64,000 bases of DNA from Beta vulgaris subsp. vulgaris. Taxonomy: Eukaryota; Streptophyta; Magnoliopsida; Caryophyllales; Amaranthaceae. The notes under the pieces were generated by a model. The model was given only the letters and a program-made list of their open reading frames with translations, was not told where the DNA came from and made no database searches. Below are positions 47,103-57,480 of this stretch, in pieces (position 1 is the stretch's first letter; each line of letters starts with the position of its first letter). The position numbers and the translations under genes are program-made. The stretch is from NCBI RefSeq assembly GCF_026745355.1, contig NC_079208.1, forward strand, positions 16,886,935 through 16,950,934, given 5' to 3'.

Positions 47103-47700
47103 TGTTATGGCTGAATTTTTTGACAGGATGACATTGACGTAGTGACATGATGACATTGACGTAGTGACATGATGACGCGATGACGTGATGCCGTCTGACG
47201 AGATGACGAAGCAGTTATGACTTAAAGACACTGCAGAAAACGCAAGGATGGAGCTGAGCATTAAACAAGTAACGGTTTCCTAAATAAGGAAAGAGCGTAA
47301 TGAGGCAATAAGATCAGCCATTAAAGAGCGTGGATTGAGACGTTGGAACATAAATGGAGAAGATCTCCCATGATAGAAGCGCCAAAGTTAATGTAATAAT
47401 TAGTGAATTCATTTTTGTATTCATTGAGAAAAGGCCAAGGGAAAAAAGAAGGCATATAAAAGGGAGAGAGAGGTTATTGACAAGTTTTTTACGCAACATA
47501 ATTGGAAGAGCACTAGAGGGAAAATAACATTCTTGTAACGACAGCCAGTCACTAAGAAAGATAGTGAACCATATTAGTTTGGTGGACCTCCATCCACCCG
47601 CGGTTTTTACCCACCTTCATTGGGGTTTTCCGCGTCACCATTTTTGCGTGTTCATCTCCTTTGATACCCTTTGCATTCTTTTGTCGCATTGTCTTAAACA
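47103..47700 (+). mobile_element. Probable 3' LTR of Tat element 1
   Basis: A polypurine tract ATTGGGGGCAAAC (47089-47102) precedes TGTTATGGCTG. A TATAAAAG box lies at 47455-47462. The assumed end TTAAACA (47700) is tentative. U3 holds a direct repeat GACATTGACGTAGTGACATGAT and six TGACG motifs. Confidence 0.5.
47135..47208 (+). promoter_or_regulatory. Cluster of six TGACG motifs in LTR U3
   Basis: TGACG occurs at 47135, 47157, 47173, 47181, 47196 and 47204, about 250-320 bp upstream of the TATA box. TGACG is the core of as-1/TGA-type bZIP binding sites, often found in stress-responsive LTR promoters. Binding is inferred only from sequence. Confidence 0.5.
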
Positions 47701-48180
47701 TAATCTGGTTAAATCGTCCCAAAATTTAATTTCGTCATAAGTGATAAATTTTAGCATAAATAGTCACTAAGACCTCTTCGTCCAAGAAGGGGGCATATAG
47801 GGACCTAATTTATTGCAAAATAACTAAGTCTTTGTCCAATGACGAATGATAGCCAAAATACAGGCCGAATAAGTTATTAACTTAACAGTTCTTAAACTCA
47901 CAAAGTTACAACTTAGGCATCTGATAAACGTCTTGAAATATTCGGCCAATGACAACCATTGGATCAGATAAAATGTGTTAGGACGAGTTGTTTTCGTACT
48001 TGGCATAAATAATTGATCAAAAACAAGGCGTCCATTGCATAAAAGTATGAAGCATTGAAAATAGAAAAAGAGAAGTCTTTTATAGATAATTAAAAAAGAG
48101 ACTTTACAAACTAGTCTAAAAAGTACAAAAAAACTACAAGTACAAGTGGCCTGCGGCCAAGATAAAGAATAGGAGAAGTT
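47701..48180. other. Junction between Tat element 1 and Tat element 2; no gene
   Basis: AT-rich, no coding evidence. Somewhere here the first Tat element ends and a 5'-truncated second one begins; no TSD could be found. The frame at 47824-48240 (-) shows no domain. Confidence 0.4.
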
Positions 48181-48184
48181 AAGC

Positions 48185-50027
48185 TTCTGGAGGAGTGTTG
48201 TTCTCTTCGTCCTGGGCCTCGACTTCTTCTTCCTCTTCATCTTCTGAAGACTCCTAGAAGACGGGGGGTTCCTACCCTTTGATGCCAGCTCTATGAAGGC
48301 TCTCCTGAAATTCTAGCCAGCGAGCATATCTGGGGATGTCCTCTTCTTCGACTAGCATTTCAAAGGCCTTCACGGCCCAGGATTTCGAAGTGTCAATCAC
48401 TTCGTTCAGAGCTCCTTTGGCCGACTCCTCAATAGCCGTCACCTCCGCCTTCAATGCTTGGTTCTTCCCTCGGAGAAATAAATTCTCTCTGAAAAGCTCA
48501 GAGCCACCAGCATGCCCAAGTTCCTCTCGTCCTTGAGAGAGCGCTCCAGAGCAGCTCTCTCGTCCAAAAGCTCGGTCAGCCGGAGGAGGTAGGCCTTGTT
48601 CTAAGACTCCATCTCGGCCGACCGTTTTTCCCAAGCTGTCTTGGACTGCTGGTGTAACAGCTCTTGCTCGGCCATAGAAAACTGAGCGTGGCTGGCCGCT
48701 TTGGTAACGTCAGTGATGAGCTTTTTGTTCTCTTTCCTAAGCACCCTCGCCCAGTCTTCAGTAATAATGCTGCGAGTAAAGAGCTGTCAAAGGGAAGACG
48801 GAAAGTGTTAGGACGGTTGCAAAAATTGAAAAAATATATCTAAGTATAGAATTCAGGCGTTCAAGAAAAAGAAAAAGTTTACCTCAGCAGCCAGTTGAGA
48901 CATGTAGCCAACATGTCCTGATGAGGCTCCCCTCAAGCCCTTGATGTAAGGTTCAGGGAAGCATTTGAAAAGCTCCAGCTTGAGCTTCTCTCTGTCAGCC
49001 GAGCTCATCCTCGAGAAAGCGGCCGAGGATTCATCATCCAAAAGAGTGGGAGAGCCGGCTGGAGCTTCTTCAGCTATTCCCTTTCCCTTATCTGAAAGAG
49101 GTGACTCGTCAGTATTTCGGACGGGTATAACGACAGTCTGACGGTTGGAGGGACTCATTGGCCGCCCGCCAACGCGCAATGTTCTAACTACATTTGAGTA
49201 ATAAGACTCACCAGAAGAATGGGAGGTCGTTCTACATGCCTCCGGCATCTAGCCTACCAGCTTGGCGACTGGTCCAGTATAAGCAGACCCGTCTAAAGCC
49301 GCATCCGGTTGAGCAGGCTTAGCTTCTGACCCGTCCAATTAAGCAACCGCTTCTGGCTGCTCAGATTTAAGAGGAGGAGTCTGGTCGACGGGGCCGGCAT
49401 AAGGAATCATGGCCCTCTCCTCGGTAGCCGGAGAGGCATCCTCAGCCGGGATAGAAATCATCACCTTGGGTGCAGGCCGGGAGGGCTTCTTCTTCTTGGC
49501 CGTGAAGCCATTGGATTTTTTGGGTGGTGGTGCATCATTGGTAGTGGCCGGTCTTTTCTTGGAAGCCGCCTTCTCTGCCAACGCCTTGGACGTTGGGGAA
49601 TTTTTCTGAAAAAATCAAGTAAAAATGTTAGTCAAAAAAGAAGATCAGAAGAGAAAGGAAGACGTCCAAAGCTAACCCTGGACGTTTTGCTCCACAAAGA
49701 AGGAGCTCGTCCAAAGCTTCCCACGACGTTCTGTCCTTCGAAGAAGAAGGCCGTCCAAAATCAACCCTGGACGTTTTGCTCCACCAAGAAGGAGCTCGTC
49801 CAAAGCATCCCAGGACGTTCTGCTCCACAAAGACGGAGCTCGTCCAGAAGTCATTTCAGGATGTTCTGTCCTTCATAGGCGAAAGCCGTCTAGAATCAGC
49901 TTTGGAAGTTCTGCCCCATATGGAGATAACTCGTCCAGAGGCACTTCAGGACGTTTTGCAGATATAGAAGGACCCTGTCCACGCATAGATCTGGACGAGC
50001 TGCCATTCAAAGAAGGAGCTCGTCCAG

Positions 50028-50073
<46 letters not shown>

Positions 50074-51118
50074 TTTCACTAAGTATACCAGTGTATCCGT
50101 CCTCTTCTCAGCGCCGGATTTGCTGTACTCCTTCCAGAGGGAGTCTGTGAATCTGGCCGAACTCATATCTCCTTTCCAAGATTTTCTGAGTTTTGCTTTG
50201 GCCGAGTCTGCATAAGAAAAAGAAAAATAATTAAAATCATGAATATGGGACGAGGGAATTTACTTAGAAAGTATTGCGAAGTATACCTCTCTCCTCGTCC
50301 CGCCGCAAGCCGGCCGCGACCAGGAAATCGTCATTGTAAAACATCTCCTTGAAAGGGATCTAAGTGGACGGACCCTTGAAGGAGACGTCGTCGATGGAAT
50401 ACTCCGAGATTCTGAAGTATTCCACCAACTCCTCAGCTGAAGTACTTTCCAGCTCTAGGAAGGACGCTGTTCGTCCAGCATTGGTAGCAGCCCGGCTAGA
50501 GTAGCGGTACCGTCTGGCCACCACTTCGTTAGGTGCTTGGACGAACAGAAACTCAGCTTTCCAGGCATGCATCTTGGACGTCTTGTCCCAAGACGACATG
50601 AAGTCTTGACGGTTACATACGCTGAACCAGACCCCATCTACGGATTTGGGAACCTTAGAGACATAGTGAATTTGGAAAAAGGCGGCCATGGACGAATCAA
50701 CGCCCTTAAATTCGCAGACAGCTATGAAGGTTAAAATATTTTGCCATGAATTTGGGGCGAGTTGGTTAAGGCCTATGTTATAATAATAAAGGATTTGGGT
50801 TTGCAGGACGAGCGCTCTGGACTTCTCGCTCTCCATCAGCGGGAATCTGCCCAGTTGATGCCTCCATTTCTGAGCTGGAGGCCGGCAGGTTAACTCCTCG
50901 TCTGATACGAGCCGTTTGCTTGACGCGCGCCAGATTACCCTGCACACAGATAAAGACTGGGTCGTCTGACTTTGCCGTCCATGACTAAAGAAAAAGAATG
51001 CATGTTCGACCGAGATAGGTCCAACTCTAGAATATGCCGAGGAAGACAGTCCCTCTGTTCTAGGGTCAGTACCAACCCTTGAGCAGCCGGGATTGTTTGA
51101 TGAAGAGGACGAATCCAT
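48185..51118 (-). pseudogene. Antisense gene of Tat element 2 (same architecture)
   Basis: The start ATG is at 51118 (MDSSSSSNN). The first block, to 50360, has YYNIGLNQLAPNSWQNILTF, VWFSVCNRQDFMSSW and HAWKAEFLFVQAP, the same type of N-terminal domain as the first antisense gene. Further blocks: 50166-50085 (FTDSLWKEYSKSGAEKR), 49581-49339 (basic, KKRPATTNDAPPPKKSNGF), 49248-48880 (SSADREKLKLELFKCFPEPY) and 48634-48272, a coiled coil ending EEEDIPRYARWLEFQESLH. That ending parallels PKDIDLYLRYMGSMNDLMDE in the other copy, so the two are paralogues. Stops between blocks look partly like introns and partly like decay (stop at 48602-48604). A TATA-like box lies about 240 bp upstream of the ATG on minus. 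Confidence 0.55.
49677..50020. repeat. About 45-bp tandem repeat, eight diverged units
   Basis: Each unit reads GGACGTT(T/C)TG-(C/T)TCC...AAGAAGGAGCTCGTCCA, with period 44-46 bp. It lies between two coding blocks of the antisense gene, so probably in an intron. The array is followed by a poly(A) run of 36 at 50032-50067. Confidence 0.85.
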
Positions 51119-51350
51119 TTTCTTAAAATATGCGTGAAAATACAAGGAAAATAAATGAGGAAATACCTGTAAAGAAAGTTCGGACGAATGTCAAGGGCGA
51201 ATTGAAACTTCGGATGAATGGAAGAGCAGTTTGCAAGAGCTTGGACGGGAGTAATTTCTCTCTCTAAAAAAGCTCAGTAAAAATTGCGGAGTCTCTCTCT
51301 CTAGAAAATTTCTCAAGGATGTTAAAATGATTTCAGAAACGACAAAGAGG

Positions 51351-51363
51351 CATATTTATAGAG
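51351..51363 (-). promoter_or_regulatory. TATA box for antisense gene of Tat element 2
   Basis: On minus the sequence reads CTCTATAAATATGCC, about 240 bp before the ATG at 51118. The spacing fits a pol II core promoter with a leader of about 200 nt, independent of the LTR promoter. Confidence 0.5.
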
Positions 51364-51549
51364 AAGTAAAAATGACCCTCATATCCGGTAAAAGTAACTG
51401 TTGCATCCAAATTATCTCTGATAGTTGACCTGGTATGACCGGCTAAATGGCGCCTCCTTTTTTGAAATAGAAGGGCAGTTCAGGGCGGTTAAAAGAGGAA
51501 ACCAACCGTCTTGGCGCCTAAATGGTAACTTCCTCTTTTAAGGGGCAAA

Positions 51550-52183
51550 TGTTGTAGCCTAAAAATCAAGGGCTACCAAGATGACACGTGGCTTCATCCT
51601 AGCCTTACATGTGGCGTGTGCTTATGAAGGTAAAGTACCTGGGTCAGAAGATTATGTGGGCTAAAGTACACTTTTCTAAGGAAAAAGATGTACTAGAACC
51701 ACTCTTATGGCCCAAATTTGTACTTAGGCCCAGCAGAAGCAACTTATATCACTGCATAAAGGTGAGGTGTACTGACCAATCAGCCCCTTCCACGTGTCAC
51801 CATTTTATTGCTTAGCCAATCAGATGCTCTCAAATTAGGGTGACATCAAGGTACATCAGTCATTTCAAACAGTATAAATAATCCTTGAAATCAGGGTATA
51901 GGTACGTTTTTCAGGGCATAGTACTATTATTCTGCCATAAATTCTCTCCCTCTCTCTCTACTTTCTCTCTCTAAAAAGTTCCTTCATATCCCTGATATCT
52001 GACTTAAGCATCGGAGGGGGAAATACCACCCAAACCTCCAGGGTGGGTCCCTTTTTTGCAGGTTGCTAGTCGGAGCTCAGTATCGGGATTCGAGTCCAAT
52101 CATTGTTGCACGAGTCTCCAAATTACGAACCTGTTGTTGGGAGTTATTGTATTAAATTACTAGTTTCATACTATGTAACAACA
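51550..52183 (+). mobile_element. 3' LTR of Tat element 2
   Basis: The tract TTTTAAGGGGCAAA precedes TGTTGTAGCC; the LTR ends TAACAACA, so its tips TGTTGT/ACAACA are inverted. A TATAAATA box lies at 51873-51880, followed by a CT-rich leader and TTTTTTGCAGG. Length 634 bp. The 5' part of this element (gag-pol) is missing from the window. Confidence 0.7.
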
Positions 52184-52204
52184 AGTTTACGACAGCCTAT
52201 CAGC

Positions 52205-52470
52205 AAGTGAATATTTGCATTTTTAATTAAGTTGAATAGATACAACTGAACATTTTCATATACAAAGTGAATATTTTGTTTGTTAAGTCGAATATTTGCT
52301 GAGCAAATAAAGTGTGCAACTGAATATTTGCATTTAACGTTGAACCAATATAGCTAAACATTTTCATATACAAAGTGAATATTTTGTTTGTTAAGTTGAA
52401 TATTTTCATATACAATCAAATAGATGCAATTGAACATTTTCATATACAATTAAATTTAAAAATTTGTTGA
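52205..52470. repeat. Degenerate repeat, unit AACATTTTCATATACAAAGTGAATATTTTG
   Basis: Four or so imperfect units, including two exact copies of CATTTTCATATACAAAGTGAATATTTTGTTTGTTAAGT, in AT-rich DNA just right of the Tat LTR. The style (short, degenerate, AT-rich) is like that of the MULE-associated arrays but the sequence differs. Confidence 0.6.
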
Positions 52471-53224
52471 AGAAGATAAAAAGAATCTCCCACATCAATA
52501 CTCACTAAGAAACTAAACGAAGATTAATGCTACTGTAGGTAAGTAAAGTAGTAAGTAAACCCTAGCCTCCTTCTCTCCCCACTCTCTTCTTCCTCCTCAA
52601 AAAAAACCCTAATCTTTTTCTTCTAGTTTAGGCTGCCATCATCCTTTTGATAGTGGTAAGCTCCAATTCTTCTTTTTTCTTCTAGTTTTTGTTGTTTTTT
52701 TATTAATAATCATCCATTCTCTCTCTTTTTTAGAGTTTTCTACCCAATTTATGGGTTCTTTCTCACCTTAATTTCATGGGAGTTTGGAGTTTGGAAGTTT
52801 AAAAATTATAATGAGAAATTGTTCCTATTGGTTGAAGTTTAATACCATCAACATCGAAGTATTGGATGCGGTGCGATCGACAAAGGGTTGCTTATCAGTC
52901 AACCGAGCCTAAACTGTGATATGCTCGGCTTGTTTTCGTTTAAGTTTATTCGAGATCGAGCCGAGCTTGAAGCTTGATGAGCCAAACTTTGTTCCAACCG
53001 AGCTTTGACCAAATTTAAACGAGTCGAGCTCGAACTGTTCACAAACAAGCTTAACACTTAGCTTTTTCCCCCCTGTTTTTTACATGTTTTCTTTATTTTT
53101 CCTTTTTTAATATTTGAGATTTATAGGTATGAATTGAGTTCAGGTGAGAATGAGGTTTTACATGAGAAATGAGAAGAAATAACAACCCTTTGATCATGCT
53201 ACATTTAACGGTCTTGATTAAAAA
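52471..53224. other. Leader-like CT-rich stretch and GAGCTCGA-rich remnant; no gene
   Basis: At 52560-52670 a CT-rich stretch with AACCCTAATC and a GT donor-like site (GATAGTG/GTAAGC, about 52657) resembles the 5' leader exon of a plant gene, but no coding exon follows. At 52880-53060 repeated GAGCC/GAGCTCGA motifs resemble the remnant at 22440-22729. Confidence 0.35.
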
Positions 53225-53481
53225 TAAAAAAGGGATTACACTAAAATCCCACGCATAACTCGCTTCTCTCTCTCCTATCTCTCTTCTCTCTCCTCTTTCA
53301 TCCTCTCTCTCTCCTCTCTCCCAAATCTCAAGTTTGGTTCTTTTGCAAATACTCCTCTCTGCTCAACTTCGACGGTTTCAAGTTTTTTCTGCAATTTGTT
53401 CATCGATTTTCTTCTACAATTCACCAAAATCAACTAGTTCAGCGATTTAGTTTAATTGTTGCAGACAGTATGAGAGAGAAA

Positions 53482-53842
53482 GGTAAGTTTTTTTTCGTTC
53501 TAGTTTACTTCTTGAATTTTTTTTCAGAATTGTGATTATGATTTTTTGACATTAATTATGCGAAAATTTTCGAGAACTTGATTTCTTCATGATTAATTTT
53601 CGAGAACTTCACATTTAGTTTAATTATGATTTCTTTGTCTAATTTTTTTCAAGAACTTGATTTTGGTGGGTTTAGTTATATAGTTTGAATTTAATTTCGT
53701 TGAATTGGATAGTGCAGTAGGAAAGTTATAATCTTGTTTAAAATCTGTTTACGTTTTTTTTTCGTTCTAGTTTACTTCTTGAATTTTTTTCAGAATTGTG
53801 ATTATGATTTCTTGACATTAATTATGCGAAAATTTTCGAGCT
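53482..53842. repeat. Diverged direct duplication (about 270-bp period)
   Basis: The block TTCGTTCTAGTTTACTTCTTGAATTTTTT...GATTATGATTT...GACATTAATTATGCGAAAATTTTCGAG occurs at about 53490-53577 and again at about 53760-53840. A trailing block (AGGAAAGTTATNATCTTGTTTAAAATCTGTTTA) occurs before and after the second copy. It sits at the start of the presumed leader intron of the Ulp1 gene. Confidence 0.75.
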
Positions 53843-53992
53843 TATAAAAATTTAATTTCGTTGATTTGGTCATTAGATCTTGGATAGTGTAGTAGGAAAG
53901 TTATTATCTTGTTTAAAATCTGTTTAAGTTTACCAATTCTAGTTTACATGCATGCTCTGATTTGGGAGAATGATTGAACTCCTCTAAAAACC

Positions 53993-54556
53993 ATGATTGA
54001 TGGGTATGTCCAAAGTGGGAATCCTCAAGAAGCAATGACACTTTTCGAGAAAATGTTGGACGAAGGAATTGAACCAAGTGATGTGTCGATCATGGAAGCT
54101 TTACATGCATGCTCTGATTTGGGAGATATTGAGGAGGGTATGGTTGTTCATAAAATGTTTGATCAACTGGGGTTTGGCTCTAATGTTTTCTATTACAAAT
54201 TCCTTGATATCCATGTATTCAAAATGTAACAAAGTTGACAATGCAGTGGAATTGTTTGCCAACTTAAAAAATAAGACTAGGGTATCTTGGAATGCCATGA
54301 TCATTGGTTTCGCTCAAAATGGTTGTGTGAATGAGGCTTTGAATTATTTTAGTGAGATGCAATTAAGAGGTATTAAACTGGACTCATTCACCTTGGTGAG
54401 TGTGATTCCTGCTTTAGCTGAGTTCTCCATTTTACGCCAAGCAAAATGGATCCACGGACTTGCAATTAGAACTTGCTTGGACACAAATGTATTTGTAAAG
54501 ACTGCTCTTGTTGACATGTATGCAAAGTGTGGAGCAATTTCATATTTTGCAAACTA
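53993..54556 (+). pseudogene. Captured PPR protein fragment
   Basis: Pentatricopeptide repeat proteins bind organellar RNA. The fragment shows P/L/S-type repeats: MIDGYVQSGNPQEAMTLFEK, then SLISMYSKCNKVDNAVELF, VSWNAMIIGFAQNGCVNEAL and ALVDMYAKCGAI. A frame change near 54190-54210 joins the frame 53993-54229 to the frame that ends at TAA 54554-54556. It is only about four repeats long, with no organelle transit peptide and no C-terminal E or DYW domain. It lies between the Ulp1 leader exon and the Ulp1 coding exons, in the same orientation, so it would be intronic or fused in a transcript. This is the pattern of host-gene capture by a MULE. Confidence 0.85.
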
Positions 54557-54720
54557 ATGTTCACATACTAATTAGAGTTGTAGTAGTATTTGATAAGAGT
54601 TATATGAATTACTAATTAGAGTTGTAGGGGTATTTTGAGTAGTCATAATAGTCATAATTATAGTTATAGCATTATTTGGTATGTACGTCTTATTTAGAGT
54701 TATAGATCATAGTTAATGTT
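54557..54720 (-). repeat. MULE repeat block 1 (reverse orientation)
   Basis: Units such as ACTAATTAGAGTTGTAG and GAGTTATATGAATTACTAATT are the reverse complement of the ATAACTCTAATTAGTAATTC family. The block starts directly after the PPR fragment. Confidence 0.75.
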
Positions 54721-56329
54721 CACCTTGTTGATGTGTGCATTTTCAGGGGTTTGTGTTATGTGTTCGATGTAGAGAGAGGATGAAAGAGGTGCTCTTGTTG
54801 ATGGGTGGTAGCGATAACTTTGACATAGACGTTGAATTTGTGTTTTACGCTATCTATCTAACCGGTCTACATGTAACATGGTGTTGTATTCAATATTGAC
54901 ATTTTTAGCATTAATTACTTCACCATTGTTTGTATAATTTTTTACCAGTTTGGTTATTTAGGATATTTTATGTTTTGAATATTCAATTCTGGTTGTATGA
55001 ATTTGTAATTATTTTATGTATGTGTATGTAGATATGAACATTGTTGAGGTTGGTAATGTGAACGGTAAGCGTAGGGCAAGTCAAAGTATGGATTTGGTTG
55101 AAAAGAAAGGAGCCAAATTACTTAGAAAGAATAGTACGTCAGTTGTCTACTCAATGTAGACCGAATGAACTGGTAAAGCTTATAAAGGACTTATCTTCGC
55201 AAGATGTGAATGACATTGGTTTTGGAGGTCTTTGCAATTTACATTTGACTCAAAGTCCTACTACCATGATCCCTTTTTTAATTAAGTCTTTTAATCCTGG
55301 CAGTTGGGTGTTTAGCATCGATGCGGTGAATAAATTTGTGGTAAGTAAGTTTGATGTGCATGAGGTTTTTTTGCTTCCCATGGGCGATTATGAGGTGGAG
55401 GAGATTTCCACTGGTAGAGGATCTAAGGAATCTGATAATATCTTGAAAAGAGAGTTTCGATTTAAGTTTGATATTGTTGATGACAGACAAGGAATTTCTT
55501 TGAAGGATATAGCTGCTAAGATTCGATCGAATGAGATGCAGGCGGGTGGAGATGAATTTAAAAGTTTGTTTGTCCTTTATGCTATGGGTAGGTTTCTTGC
55601 TCCTACGTCAAACAATAAAGTGGATTTGAAACTTTTAAAATCTGTTTCTCAAGTATGTAAAATTAAAGAATTTGATTGGTGCTCATATGTGCTGGAGAAG
55701 CTTTCTAATGGATTTGTAAAATATCATGTAGATAATTTGGCTAATCTTGGAGGTTGTGTTATCATGTTAGAAACTATATACTTCCATAGGTTAGTTTTCA
55801 AATCTCAAGCGTTACCTAGAGATCCTCCCCTTGTTCAATTTTGGACGGATGAAAAATTCCAAAAACGTATTCATGATGAGTTAGGTTCTGGGAGTTTTGG
55901 GAATGGGATTTTGGATTTGGAGAGTCGTCTCTCTTCGCGTCTTCTATGTAATTCAGTACCTTCGGCTGATATTTCTCACTGCAAGAAGGTAATTAGCTTT
56001 GAGATTCCAGATAGCTTTCCTTCTGATGAGGAGATACGTAAAACTGCAACAGATGTATGTCCTCCTATAACTCTTATCATATATTTTCATTGCTTTTTCA
56101 TGATACCCTAGTATGTTTTTAATCATTATTCATGATATCCTGCAGCAGATGAAATGTATTTATTGGAAAATAAATATTATAGTTTAGATATTTTCGTCCA
56201 AACTAACTAAATACAACTAGAAGTCCCCCTCAAAAAAGAAAAATACAACTATAAGTCTATAACGGAATTGTAGCACATGTTATCATCTCTAGTATGAGGG
56301 AGTCTTCTAGAAGATTTTGGGCTAGCACA

Positions 56330-56720
56330 AGTGTAACTCTTATTAGTAATTCATATAACTGTAATCAAATACTCTTTTAACTCTAAATTGAACGTACATA
56401 ACAAGTAACTCTAATTAGTAATTCATATAACTCTAATAGAATACTCTTATAACTCTAATTAGAAGTACATAACAGGTAATGCATGTCATAACTATAAATA
56501 TAACTCTTTTGATTAGTCAAATACTCCTGTAACTCTATCTAGTAATTCATATAACTCTAATCAAATACTCCTGTAACTCTAATTAGTAATTCATATAACT
56601 CTAATAAAATGCTATTATAACTCTAATTAGAAGTAAATAACAAGTAATGTCATAACTATAATAACTATAATTTATAACTCTTATGATTAGTCAAATACTA
56701 TTGTAACTCTAATTAGTAAA
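56330..56720 (+). repeat. MULE repeat block 2, in Ulp1 intron
   Basis: Tandem-like units ATAACTCTAATTAGTAATTCATATAACTCTAATCAAATACTCCTG, forward orientation, lie inside the 1487-bp intron 56055-57541. Confidence 0.85.
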
Positions 56721-57344
56721 AAATATCTACTTTTAGAATTTTAGTTGAAGTGTATACAAATATCTCGAAAGGTTCTCATATACGAATAATTTGTAAAAAT
56801 ACACTCCCTTTATGTTATAAAAACCTGTTAATTCTTGATGACTGAAACTTCACACACAGTTGTTGATAGTATAGATTCTTTGTAATTGTCCAAGTTCAGA
56901 AACTGTTGTCCTTCCTCCAGAGAACCTGACACGTATATGTTTAGTCATTTCAGTCACAAGTGAAAGTTAATCTAATGCAGCCTCATCAATTCCTCCCATC
57001 TGTATTAAGAAAAAAATGATCATCCACTAACTATGCTTTAGAACATATAAGTGATCTATATAGATGCAATCTAGGGAGTTTAAGTTAGACAAATCAGCCA
57101 AGACATTAATCGGAAAAAAGTACAACTATCAATATTTAATAGGTAATCCATCAACCATTACAAATTCCTAATAAGTCAACCTACCTGGTTGTAGAGGAAC
57201 AAGCTGGATAAGAGACTAGCCAAGGAAAATATTTGTGTGTTGTATGTCCCCTGTAAAATATATCATGTAAATCAAATGCGTGCAAGGATGTGAACTAGAC
57301 ACAACTCAAAAAGTATAGATAACCAACCATTATGAATGTACACA

Positions 57345-57480
57345 AGTAATTCATATAACTCTAATCAAATACTCCTGTAACTCTAATTAGTAATTCATAT
57401 AATCTACTCAAATACTCTTGTAACTCTAATTAGTAATGCATATAACTCTAATCATATACTCATGTAATTATAATTTCTCA
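57345..57480 (+). repeat. MULE repeat block 3, end of the same Ulp1 intron
   Basis: Three further forward units (GTAATTCATATAACTCTAATCAAATACTCCTGTAACTC) end about 60 bp before the acceptor at 57541. Confidence 0.85.
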
